Assembly: GCA_963728975.1 (NCBI GenBank)
Contig: CAVSMF010000001.1
Coordinates: 434,001 to 498,000 of the forward strand
Direction of reading: 5' to 3'
Length of the DNA: 64,000 nucleotides
From: DATFCK01 sp963728975
Lineage (GTDB): Bacteria; Verrucomicrobiota; Verrucomicrobiia; Chthoniobacterales; UBA10450
Shown: piece after piece, positions 35,111 to 42,804 of the stretch
How the letters are laid out: every line of letters starts with the position of its first letter
How positions within the stretch are numbered: the stretch's first letter is position 1
Made by a program: the position numbers and the translations under genes
Notes under the pieces: generated by a model
The model's database searches: none
What the model saw: only the letters and a program-made list of their open reading frames with translations
Told to the model about the DNA's origin: nothing

Positions 35111-37270
35111 TCATTGGTCGAAATGACATTTTTTCGTGAGGGCGATGAAGCGCGGGTTCGTCCGGAGCGGATCGAAAATCCGGTCCACCTTCAGATACAT
35201 CATCCATTGGGAGTCATCGGCGCCGGCTTGTTCGAGCAGGTCCATGGCGCGTTCGAGATCGCCGAGACCGAGATAAACAATCGCGAGATTGAAGGGCGGC
35301 ACGTAACCGTGCACGGTCTTTTTCTTCAGTTCCTCGATTGTCGCCAGCGCGCGGTCGCGTTCGCCAACGGCTCCGTAGGCGTAACCGAGGTAGGCGGTCG
35401 CGAAAGGGGGCGCTTCCATTTTCTCGGCTTTCTCCAGTTCCGGGATGGCCGCGCGAACATTCCCCTGCTGCAGGTCGATCCAGCCAAATTGCATTTGCGG
35501 GAAGAAAAATGTCGGGTCCAGCTCCGCGCCTCTTCTGGCTTCGTCCTTTGCCTTTTGGAACTCGCCTTTCCCGGTGAAGGCCAAAGTATTGTCGACGGCG
35601 ATGGCCGGATCGAGCGGATCCAGCTCTTCGGCGCGCTTGCCTTCGGCGATCGCTTCGTCGAACCGGCCCTGACATCCCAGGGTCAGAGCAAACTGATCAT
35701 GGGCGAAAGCGTAATTCGGATTGAGGGCAATGGCCTGACGAAATTCCTTGTCCGCACCGGCCCAATCGTGTTCGTACCAACTCTTGTAATTGGCCAGAGA
35801 GGTATGCGCTTCGGCGGAACCCGGGTCGAGGGCGAGAGCCTTTTCCGCCGCCGCCCTGATTTTCGACTTGGCTTCCTTGGCGGTAATAACTCCTTCGTTG
35901 AAGGCCGCCCAGAGATAGGCGTCGGAGAGTCCCGAGTAAGCCGGCGCGAAATTGGGATCCAGCGCAACCGCCTGCTCGAATTGCGCGATCGCTGTGCTCA
36001 GATTTTCGTCACTCGGCCGGTTGAAAAAATAGCGGCCTTTAAGGTAGGCGTCGTGGGCCGCGGGATTCACGGCCGGCGCATTCGTTAGGCGAGATTTCTC
36101 GCCCGGAGTCAACTGGACATTGATCTCGCCCGCGATGGCCGAGGCCAATTCATCCTGTAAGGCAAGAACATCGCGTGAGTCGCGCTCGAAGCTTTTCGCC
36201 CACAGATGTCGATCGGCCCGGGCGTCGATCAACTGGGCCGTGATCCGGACCTTGTCGCCAACGCGCAGAACCGAGCCTTCGACGACGGCGTCGACGTTGA
36301 GAGCTTTGGCGATCTGCGGAGTCGGCGGCCGCTGCGCGCCTTTGAATTGCATGGTCGAGCCGCGCGAGATCACTCGCAACCGACTGATGGTGGCAAGGTC
36401 GGTGGTTAACTCATCGGTCATTCCTTCGGCAAAATAATCCTGGCCGGGATCGCCCGAGTAATTGTCGAGCGGAAGGACAGCAATGGAATGGATCTCCTGC
36501 GGACCGGCGGCAATAGTCGTTGATTTCTGACGGAGAAAAAACAAAATACCCGCGAGCAACACGAGACCGACCAGAGACAGGAGGGCGATCAAGCCCCGCC
36601 GCTTTCGCTTCGTGCCTACCGGCGCCGAAGATATTTGTTCATCAGGTCGCTGAAATTTTTTAGGCGACGCGGGGTTCCCGATCGTCTCGGTGTAGAGATT
36701 CACCACCCCGAGGCGGACACCGTGCTTTACTTCGCATTCGCCCAGGGGATGCAGATGGGGCGACCACTGCCGGTAGGGCGCGAGATCGTCCGCGACGCGC
36801 TGAGAGAGAAGAATATGCCCGGCATCGCCGCAATCCATCACCCGTTGGGCCATGTTAATGCCCGCCCCGGCGATGTTGGTCCGCCCACTCACATCGGTCA
36901 CGTCGCTGACCGGGCCGCTGTGAATTCCCATTCGCACCGCAATCTCCGGGTGTTTCCTGAGCGCTTCGGCGATCTCGAGCGCGCAGCGCGCCGGTTCCTC
37001 CGAGCTGTTGCGAAAGACCAGCGCCATCCCGTCGCCGGTTGGGAGCCGCATGAGCTGCTCGTTAGGTGTCTCCCGCACCTGGGCGGTCGCCAACACGATT
37101 TCCGTGAGCTGGCCAAGCCGCTCCTTCTGCTCCTCGATCAAGAGCTTGGAATAACCGACGATGTCGATGAACAAGACGTGCCCGATCTCGAGCCGCAGAT
37201 TGTTCTCAACGAGACTGAAGAGCCATGCGAACTTGTTCGTCTTGCTTGCGGACAGAACCCTCCAGGACAT
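35111..37270 (-). CDS. class III adenylate/guanylate cyclase domain with TolB-like domain and TPR repeats
   Basis: About 719 residues. A class III cyclase domain occupies ~25-190 (IGHVLFIDIVGYSKLLIEEQ, MRLPTGDGMALVF, GIHSGPVSDVTD, GAGINMAQRVMDCGD). A membrane helix is near 225-245 (GLIALLSLVGLVLLAGILFF), then a TolB N-like domain (HSIAVLPLDNYSGDPGQDYF) and TPRs. GDG and the first metal Asp in FIDIVGYSK are present. The start is unclear: the expected Met before LRLEIGHVLFID is absent, and the frame begins only inside the upstream truncated gene. Cyclic nucleotide synthesis is plausible but untested. Confidence 0.8.
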   Translation of the reverse strand: MSWRVLSASKTNKFAWLFSLVENNLRLEIGHVLFIDIVGYSKLLIEEQKERLGQLTEIVLATAQVRETPNEQLMRLPTGDGMALVFRNSSEEPARCALEIAEALRKHPEIAVRMGIHSGPVSDVTDVSGRTNIAGAGINMAQRVMDCGDAGHILLSQRVADDLAPYRQWSPHLHPLGECEVKHGVRLGVVNLYTETIGNPASPKKFQRPDEQISSAPVGTKRKRRGLIALLSLVGLVLLAGILFFLRQKSTTIAAGPQEIHSIAVLPLDNYSGDPGQDYFAEGMTDELTTDLATISRLRVISRGSTMQFKGAQRPPTPQIAKALNVDAVVEGSVLRVGDKVRITAQLIDARADRHLWAKSFERDSRDVLALQDELASAIAGEINVQLTPGEKSRLTNAPAVNPAAHDAYLKGRYFFNRPSDENLSTAIAQFEQAVALDPNFAPAYSGLSDAYLWAAFNEGVITAKEAKSKIRAAAEKALALDPGSAEAHTSLANYKSWYEHDWAGADKEFRQAIALNPNYAFAHDQFALTLGCQGRFDEAIAEGKRAEELDPLDPAIAVDNTLAFTGKGEFQKAKDEARRGAELDPTFFFPQMQFGWIDLQQGNVRAAIPELEKAEKMEAPPFATAYLGYAYGAVGERDRALATIEELKKKTVHGYVPPFNLAIVYLGLGDLERAMDLLEQAGADDSQWMMYLKVDRIFDPLRTNPRFIALTKKCHFDQ

Positions 37271-37940
37271 TGGCCACGCCGAGCTCGGAGCCGATCTGTT
37301 TCAAGCTGACGTTCTTCCCTTTGTAAAAAAATGAGGAAGCGCGCCCGACCACTTTCAACTCCTTGATGTGGGCGAGCGCGTTCAAAATCTCCTCGGCCAT
37401 GCCGTCGGAGAACGATTCCTGGTCGTGGTTCGGCGACAAGTCGCTGAAGGGAAGGATGGCGATGCTCTTGGCCGAAATGGAGGGTTGAGCTCCTGCGAGA
37501 CCGGTCCGAGCTCTCCACGGCGAGTCTGCGACCGGACTTTCGGAGTTCGGCGTCTCGGGAGCTCCGCCCTCCAAAACAGAGTTCGTTTTCGGGCGAACAA
37601 ATTGAAACACAAACAGACCGGCGGCGATGACCGCGAGCACAGCCGTCATCGCGACCAGTTTCCGGCCGGTCTTGCGCGTGATCGATTTGTTAGGGTCGAT
37701 CTCGGACTCGCGCTTAATCCCCTCCGGCGTGATCTCGAACGCCCAGGACAAAATCAGGGCAACGGGAAAGCCGAGGATCAGGAACAATACGACCAGCCGG
37801 ACCGCCCAGTTCGGAACTTCGAAGAAAGGAAAAACCTGGGTCGCAATTTGGATGATCAGCCAGCTAATGACTGCATACGCGACCGCAACCTTGTAAACGT
37901 TGCGCCGCTTCAGCTCGGCAAAGAAATTCGTCAGATTCAT
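37206..37940 (-). CDS. truncated paralogue of the TolB-like/TPR membrane protein
   Basis: A 244-residue protein matching the N-terminal third of the 712-residue protein: NFFAELKRRNVYKVAVAYAV, FEVPNWAVRLVVLFLILGFP, the palindrome-encoded insert EGGAPETPNSESPVADSPWR, and the TolB domain up to EGSVRKQDEQVR. It then stops, lacking all TPRs, at the junction with the cyclase gene, which it overlaps by 65 bp. The break suggests a deletion that fused the two loci. Confidence 0.75.
   Translation of the reverse strand: MNLTNFFAELKRRNVYKVAVAYAVISWLIIQIATQVFPFFEVPNWAVRLVVLFLILGFPVALILSWAFEITPEGIKRESEIDPNKSITRKTGRKLVAMTAVLAVIAAGLFVFQFVRPKTNSVLEGGAPETPNSESPVADSPWRARTGLAGAQPSISAKSIAILPFSDLSPNHDQESFSDGMAEEILNALAHIKELKVVGRASSFFYKGKNVSLKQIGSELGVANVLEGSVRKQDEQVRMALQSR
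37479..37572. repeat. in-frame palindromic element B
   Basis: 94 bp, arms GGAGGGTTGAGCTCC and GGAGCTCCGCCCTCC. Encodes EGGAPETPNSESPVADSPWR and onward in the truncated paralogue, at the same position as element A. Confidence 0.85.
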
Positions 37941-37961
37941 GACGGAGCAAGGAAAGGAGAG

Positions 37962-38052
37962 CCGCGAATAACGCGAATTGACGCGAACTGATAGGAATTC
38001 TTAGATTTGATTTGCTGGCCCGACATTTTGGCGTGATTCGTGTGATTCGCGG
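37962..38052. repeat. CGCGAAT inverted repeat
   Basis: Left arm CCGCGAATAACGCGAATTGA, right arm TTGGCGTGATTCGTGTGATT CGCGGG; imperfect pairing. Same outer-arm family as 26154-26306, but without a GTCAT core. Confidence 0.6.
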
Positions 38053-38097
38053 GCCAGAAACTCACAATTTCAGCCCAATCGTAACCATGAAGATCAT

Positions 38098-39537
38098 ATG
38101 ACGAAGCAATCGACCGATTCAAAGCACCTTCTATCCTACACTATTGCCCAATGGGCTTGCGCTCTGAAATATCAGGATCTTTCTCCGGAAGCGGTCCAGG
38201 CGGCAAAGCTATTCTGGTTCGACTCCATCGGCTGCGCCCTGGGGGGAAGTCAGCAGGAGGACGCCAGGATTTTGCTGAAACATTGTCGGGCAATGTCCGG
38301 CAGCGGCGACGGCAAGGCTACTGCGTTCGTTTCGGGGTTCAAGACCAACCCGGTCGATGCCGCCTTTCTGAATGGTCACATGATCCGTTCGATGGATTAC
38401 AACGACATTTATTGGAAAGCCGATCCATGTCACCCCAGCGACCTCATCGCCGCGCCGCTGGCCCTCTGCGAAAGCGAGGGACTGGGAGGGAAAGAGCTCA
38501 TCCTGGCCACGATCATCGCCTACGAAATCGAGATGCGACTTTGTGAAATCGGACGGCCGGGAGTGCGTGAATATGGCTGGCACCATGCCACGTTAAGCGC
38601 GTTTGCAGCGCCCGTCGCGGCTGGCCGCGTGCTCAATCTCACGCCGGCGCAAATGGTTTCGGCCATCGGGATCAGCGCGTCACGAACGTTTTGTCCTGGC
38701 GCGGTGACCGCCGGCAAATTGACCAACATGAAAAACACGGTCGATCCGTGGGCTGGGCGCATGGGCGCAGAAAGCGCGCTCCTGGCTCGCGGAGGATTTT
38801 CCGGTCCGGAACACATCATCGACGGCAAGGAAGGGCTCTTCGCCGTCTTCCATCACGTGCAGTACAAGGGACAACCGGCCACGTTCGACGGCGAAGGGTT
38901 AGTCAAAGACCTCCCCAACTCGCCCAAGTCTCATTACCGGATTCTCGATTGCGGAATGAAGAGCTTCCCAATCGAGGCCCTCAGTCACGCGCCGCTCACG
39001 GCGATGATGAAGACGGTCAAGGAACACAAGATCAAGGCGGCCGATGTGAAGGAGATCAAAGTGGAAGTGATCGCGCGCGCCGCCGATATCCTGGGCGACC
39101 CGCACAAATACCGGCCGGATTCCAAAGAAACCGCCGATCATTCCCTGCCTTATTGCATGGCGGCCGGGCTGGTCGACGGCATGGTGACACCGTTGCAATT
39201 CAAAGAAGAGCGGGTGCTGGATAAGGCGCTTATTCCGATCATGGACAAGGTGAAAGTGGTGCCTAACGAAGAGTTCGAATCTCTTTTTCCAAAGTTTCAG
39301 CCGAGCCGGGTGACCATCACCACCAATGACGGGAAATCGCATTCCACCCGGGTCGATGTTCCCAAGGGCGATCCGCGCGATCCGATGACCGAGGAAGAAA
39401 TCGCGGTAAAATTCACCGCGCTCGGCGGCGATGTCATCGGCAAGGAGCAGTGCAAAAAGCTGCAGAAGTTCGTTATGAGCATTGAGACCGCCAAAAACCT
39501 GGGCGGCCTTTTTGAGCTGACCACGGCTCGCGGTTAA
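38098..39537 (+). CDS. MmgE/PrpD family protein (2-methylcitrate dehydratase-like)
   Basis: A 479-residue protein. LFWFDSIGCALGGSQQEDAR, MIRSMDYNDIYWKADPCHPS (the conserved Asp/His patch) and YCMAAGLVDGMVTPLQF match the MmgE/PrpD fold. PrpD dehydrates 2-methylcitrate; other members act on aconitate- or immune-type substrates. No prpB/prpC genes are near, so propionate use is not demonstrated. It is divergent from the cyclase/TolB gene group and convergent with amaB. Confidence 0.87.
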   Translation: MTKQSTDSKHLLSYTIAQWACALKYQDLSPEAVQAAKLFWFDSIGCALGGSQQEDARILLKHCRAMSGSGDGKATAFVSGFKTNPVDAAFLNGHMIRSMDYNDIYWKADPCHPSDLIAAPLALCESEGLGGKELILATIIAYEIEMRLCEIGRPGVREYGWHHATLSAFAAPVAAGRVLNLTPAQMVSAIGISASRTFCPGAVTAGKLTNMKNTVDPWAGRMGAESALLARGGFSGPEHIIDGKEGLFAVFHHVQYKGQPATFDGEGLVKDLPNSPKSHYRILDCGMKSFPIEALSHAPLTAMMKTVKEHKIKAADVKEIKVEVIARAADILGDPHKYRPDSKETADHSLPYCMAAGLVDGMVTPLQFKEERVLDKALIPIMDKVKVVPNEEFESLFPKFQPSRVTITTNDGKSHSTRVDVPKGDPRDPMTEEEIAVKFTALGGDVIGKEQCKKLQKFVMSIETAKNLGGLFELTTARG

Positions 39538-39591
39538 TCTGGAGGGCGTCCGCGCCGTCGGCGCCCAGATAGTAAATGCGAGACATCAGTT

Positions 39592-39636
39592 TTCGGCAGG
39601 ATGCCGAACACTGCACGCTGGAAGCGTGCGCTACCC
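39592..39636. repeat. double-hairpin repeat, copy 1
   Basis: TTCGGCAGGATGCCGAACAC, then GCACGCTGGAAGCGTGCGCTACCC: two adjacent hairpins (TTCGGCA/TGCCGAA and GCACGC/GCGTGC). Second copy at 42745. Confidence 0.7.
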
Positions 39637-39671
39637 AGCAAGGGACACGCCGGCGCGTGTCCCTCCATTAA

Positions 39672-41219
39672 TTACGCCGTCGCGCTGCCGGCGTCGTCAC
39701 CGCCGAACTGAATCCCCTGGGCCAGGGGCAGTTCGCTTGAAAAATTGATCGTGTTGGTTTGGCGCCGCATGTACTGCTTCCAGCAATCGCTTCCGCTTTC
39801 CCGGCCGCCGCCGGTGTTTTTTTCCCCGCCAAACGCGCCCCCGATCTCGGCCCCGCTGGTGCCCGTGTTGACGTTGGCGATGCCGCAATCGCTTCCGGGC
39901 GCGCTCATGAATCTCTCCGCTTCGCGGGCATCGTTGGTGAAGATTGACGAGGTCAATCCCTGGGGCACACCATTGTGAATGGCCATGGCTTCATCGAAAT
40001 CGCGATAGGTCATCAAATACAACAACGGTCCGAAAGTCTCGTCCTGCACAATTTCGTAATTCGGCCCGGCATTGGCCAGACACGGTGTCATGTAACAACC
40101 GCCGGCAAATTTCTCGCCTTCCAGACGCTCGCCCCCGCAGAGAACTTCGCCGCCCTCATCTTTCAATCGCTGGATGGAATGCTGCACCATGTCGACCGCC
40201 CCTTTGTCGATCAACGGCCCCATCAATGTTTTTTTATCGAGCGGATTGCCGATTGGCAGACTCTTGTAGGCGCTCAGGAGCCTCTTGCGCACCTTGTCGG
40301 CGATCGATTTGTGCATGATCACCCGGCGCGTGGAGGTGCAACGTTGCCCGGCGGTGCCGACCGCGCCGAAAAATATGGACTGTGTCGCCATCGCAATGTC
40401 GGCGCTGGGAGCAACAATCAGCGCGTTGTTGCCCCCGAGTTCCATGATCGTTCTGCCTAACCGGCCGTGGACAGCTTTGGCCACGTTCAAACCCATGTTC
40501 ACGGAGCCGGTGGCCGAGACCAGCGGGATCCGCGGGTCGTCGGCTAATTTTTGCCCAACTGTTTTTCGGTCGCCAACCAGCAAAGTGAAAATTGCCGGAT
40601 CAGCGCCGGTATCGCCGCAGACCCGCTCCGCAATTTTGGTGACAGCAATGGCGGTAAGAGGCGTCTTTTCCGACGGCTTCCAGACCGTGGCGTCGCCGCA
40701 GACTGCCGCCAGGGCGGCGTTCCAGGACCAGACCGCCACCGGGAAATTGAAAGCGCTGATCACGGCAACAACGCCCAGTGGATGCCATTGCTCCATCAAA
40801 CGGTGATCTTTTCTTTCCGATTGAATGGTCAGGCCATAGAGCATCCGCGATTGGCCGACGGCGAGATCGCAAATATCGATCATCTCCTGCACTTCGCCTT
40901 CACCTTCCGCGATGATCTTGCCGGTTTCGAGGGTAACGAGCTGCCCGAGGTCGTGTTTGGATTCGCGTAAGGCATTGCCAAGCCGGCGAACGGTTTCGCC
41001 GCGGACTGGCCCGGGCGTTGTCCGCCATCTCAAAAACGCATCGTGGGCGCGCGAAATAGCGGTGTCGTAGTCCTCCTCCGAGGCGGTGCGAACGCTGGCC
41101 AGCTTGCGGCCGTCGATCGGCGAAATCTTATCGATCTTCGCGCCGCCCCCGCGCCAGGTGCCGCAGAAAACGCCATTGTTTTCTTCGGCCAGGCCGAGTT
41201 TTCCCAAAACGGATTGCAT
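39672..41219 (-). CDS. amaB: ALDH7-type aldehyde dehydrogenase (alpha-aminoadipate semialdehyde dehydrogenase)
   Basis: A 515-residue enzyme. ISAFNFPVAVWSWNAALAAV, the general base in IMELGGNNALIVA and the nucleophile in GTAGQRCTSTRRV are intact. The C-terminus GTSGAEIGGAFGGEK, TGGGRESGSDCWKQYMRRQT and ELPLAQGIQFG matches the antiquitin/ALDH7 family. It oxidises alpha-aminoadipate semialdehyde to alpha-aminoadipate with NAD+. It follows the lysine 6-aminotransferase that makes this aldehyde, with a short hairpin region between. Catalytic function is well supported by residues and context. Confidence 0.92.
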   Translation of the reverse strand: MQSVLGKLGLAEENNGVFCGTWRGGGAKIDKISPIDGRKLASVRTASEEDYDTAISRAHDAFLRWRTTPGPVRGETVRRLGNALRESKHDLGQLVTLETGKIIAEGEGEVQEMIDICDLAVGQSRMLYGLTIQSERKDHRLMEQWHPLGVVAVISAFNFPVAVWSWNAALAAVCGDATVWKPSEKTPLTAIAVTKIAERVCGDTGADPAIFTLLVGDRKTVGQKLADDPRIPLVSATGSVNMGLNVAKAVHGRLGRTIMELGGNNALIVAPSADIAMATQSIFFGAVGTAGQRCTSTRRVIMHKSIADKVRKRLLSAYKSLPIGNPLDKKTLMGPLIDKGAVDMVQHSIQRLKDEGGEVLCGGERLEGEKFAGGCYMTPCLANAGPNYEIVQDETFGPLLYLMTYRDFDEAMAIHNGVPQGLTSSIFTNDAREAERFMSAPGSDCGIANVNTGTSGAEIGGAFGGEKNTGGGRESGSDCWKQYMRRQTNTINFSSELPLAQGIQFGGDDAGSATA

Positions 41220-41229
41220 TGTTTAATGT

Positions 41230-41278
41230 GGCGCAAGTTTTCAACTTGCGCCGTTTTCTATTCGCAAATTGAAAACTT
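41230..41278. repeat. GCGCAAGTT hairpins between lat and amaB
   Basis: GGCGCAAGTTTTCAACTTGC GCC is a perfect 10-bp hairpin (41230-41252), followed by a second, weaker CGCAAATTGAAAACTTGCG. It could be a terminator/attenuator or another repeat family. Confidence 0.5.
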
Positions 41279-41289
41279 GCGTCACTTGT

Positions 41290-42678
41290 TCATTTTCGTT
41301 CCCGGCAATATTTGCGCATCAACTCCATCGCTTCGTCTATGACTTTGGTTGTGATATCGAGGGCAGGACGGAACCGGATCGAACTTTCACCGGAACGAAG
41401 AGCCAGAACTCCCATATCGAAAAGCCCTTTCCACATCTCTTCGCGCGTCTTGGCATCCGGCAAATCAAAAGCCAACAGCAAACCGCGGCCCCGGGCGCCG
41501 GTGATCATCGGCGTCTCCCGCTGCAATTCCAGAAGGGATTGCAGAAAATACGCCCCCACCTTGGCCGCGTTTTCAACCAGATTTTCCTCCTCGACGATCC
41601 GCATCAAATGAGTCGATCGGATCATGTCGACCAAATTGCCGCCCCAGGTTGAATTCAGCCGGCTGGGCAACCGGAACGCGTTGTCCTTGACCTCATCCAA
41701 TCGCGGACCGGCCATCACTCCGCAGACCTGCGCTTTTTTTCCAAAAGCGAGAAGATCGGGCACCACGTCGAAATTCTGGCAACACCAAACCCGGCCGGTG
41801 ACTCCCATCCCGCATTGGACCTCGTCGAAGATGAGCAGGATGTCGTTCTCATCGCAGATTTGGCGAAGTTTTCTCAGCCATTCCCCCCGAAAATGATTGT
41901 CACCGCCCTCGCCCTGAATCGGCTCAATAATAATCGCACAGATATCGACGTTTCGTTCGGAAACGATTTGGCGAATTTCCGTTTCCGATTTTTCTTCGCG
42001 GGCGATGACGTCCTGTTCCCGCTCCGATTCCGGTAACGAGAAGTTGATGTAAGGGCAGGAGACGCGCGGCCAATCGAACTTGGCGAACAGATCCGTCTTG
42101 CGCGGATCAGTGTTGGTCAAGCTCATGGTATAACCGCTCCGTCCGTGAAAGGCGTGCCGGAAATGCAGGATCTGGGTCCCGCGCTCCGCTCCGATACCGG
42201 CAGCGATGTTTTTGCGCACCTTCCAATCCATGGCCGCCTTCAAACAATTTTCCACGGCCAGAGCGCCGCCTTCGATACACAGATAGCGTTCCAGTGGCGG
42301 TAACCCGCAGACCCGGGCGAACGTGCTCACAAATTCGGCATAAGCTTCCGAGTAGACATCGGAGTTCGCCACTTTCACCTTGGCGGCCTTGAGCAGATCG
42401 CGTTGGACATCGGCCTTATCGAAGGCGGGATGGTTGAATCCAACCGCCATCGAACCGAAGAACCCGTAGAGATCGATCAACCGCCGATCGCTGGCCGAGT
42501 CATGCAAATAGGAGCCGCGGCTCTTATCCAGATCGATCACGATCTTGAACCCGTCGAGCAAGACGTGTCGCTGGATCTCTTCCAGGACGTTTGCAGGCGT
42601 TATTGGTTTTTGTTTTTCGCTCTTTTTAGCGCGGCTTCGAGATGAAGCCGCCTCCGTGAGCACGGGCGGCATACTCAT
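41290..42678 (-). CDS. lat: L-lysine 6-aminotransferase
   Basis: A 462-residue class III PLP aminotransferase. SYLHDSASDRRLIDLYGFFG, HFRHAFHGRSGYTMSLTNTD, IIIEPIQGEGGDNHFRGEWL, LLIFDEVQCGMGVTGRVWCC and LLAFGKKAQVCGVMAG (PLP Lys in GKKAQV) match Lat. It transfers the epsilon-amino group of lysine to 2-oxoglutarate, giving alpha-aminoadipate semialdehyde. ATG 42678 is chosen; the frame upstream runs through a repeat. It precedes amaB on the same strand. Confidence 0.9.
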   Translation of the reverse strand: MSMPPVLTEAASSRSRAKKSEKQKPITPANVLEEIQRHVLLDGFKIVIDLDKSRGSYLHDSASDRRLIDLYGFFGSMAVGFNHPAFDKADVQRDLLKAAKVKVANSDVYSEAYAEFVSTFARVCGLPPLERYLCIEGGALAVENCLKAAMDWKVRKNIAAGIGAERGTQILHFRHAFHGRSGYTMSLTNTDPRKTDLFAKFDWPRVSCPYINFSLPESEREQDVIAREEKSETEIRQIVSERNVDICAIIIEPIQGEGGDNHFRGEWLRKLRQICDENDILLIFDEVQCGMGVTGRVWCCQNFDVVPDLLAFGKKAQVCGVMAGPRLDEVKDNAFRLPSRLNSTWGGNLVDMIRSTHLMRIVEEENLVENAAKVGAYFLQSLLELQRETPMITGARGRGLLLAFDLPDAKTREEMWKGLFDMGVLALRSGESSIRFRPALDITTKVIDEAMELMRKYCRERK

Positions 42679-42744
42679 CCGGTAATCGTAATCTGAGGTG
42701 CCACTCCGGTCAATGGGAGAGCGCGGGCATGTTGCGGAATTACG

Positions 42745-42790
42745 TTCGGCAGGGATGCCGAACACGGCACGCTGGAAGCGTGCGCTACCC
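42745..42790. repeat. double-hairpin repeat, copy 2
   Basis: TTCGGCAGGGATGCCGAACA then CGGCACGCTGGAAGCGTGCG and CTACCC; nearly identical to 39592-39636. Confidence 0.7.
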
Positions 42791-42804
42791 GGTCGTCGCG
42801 CTCC

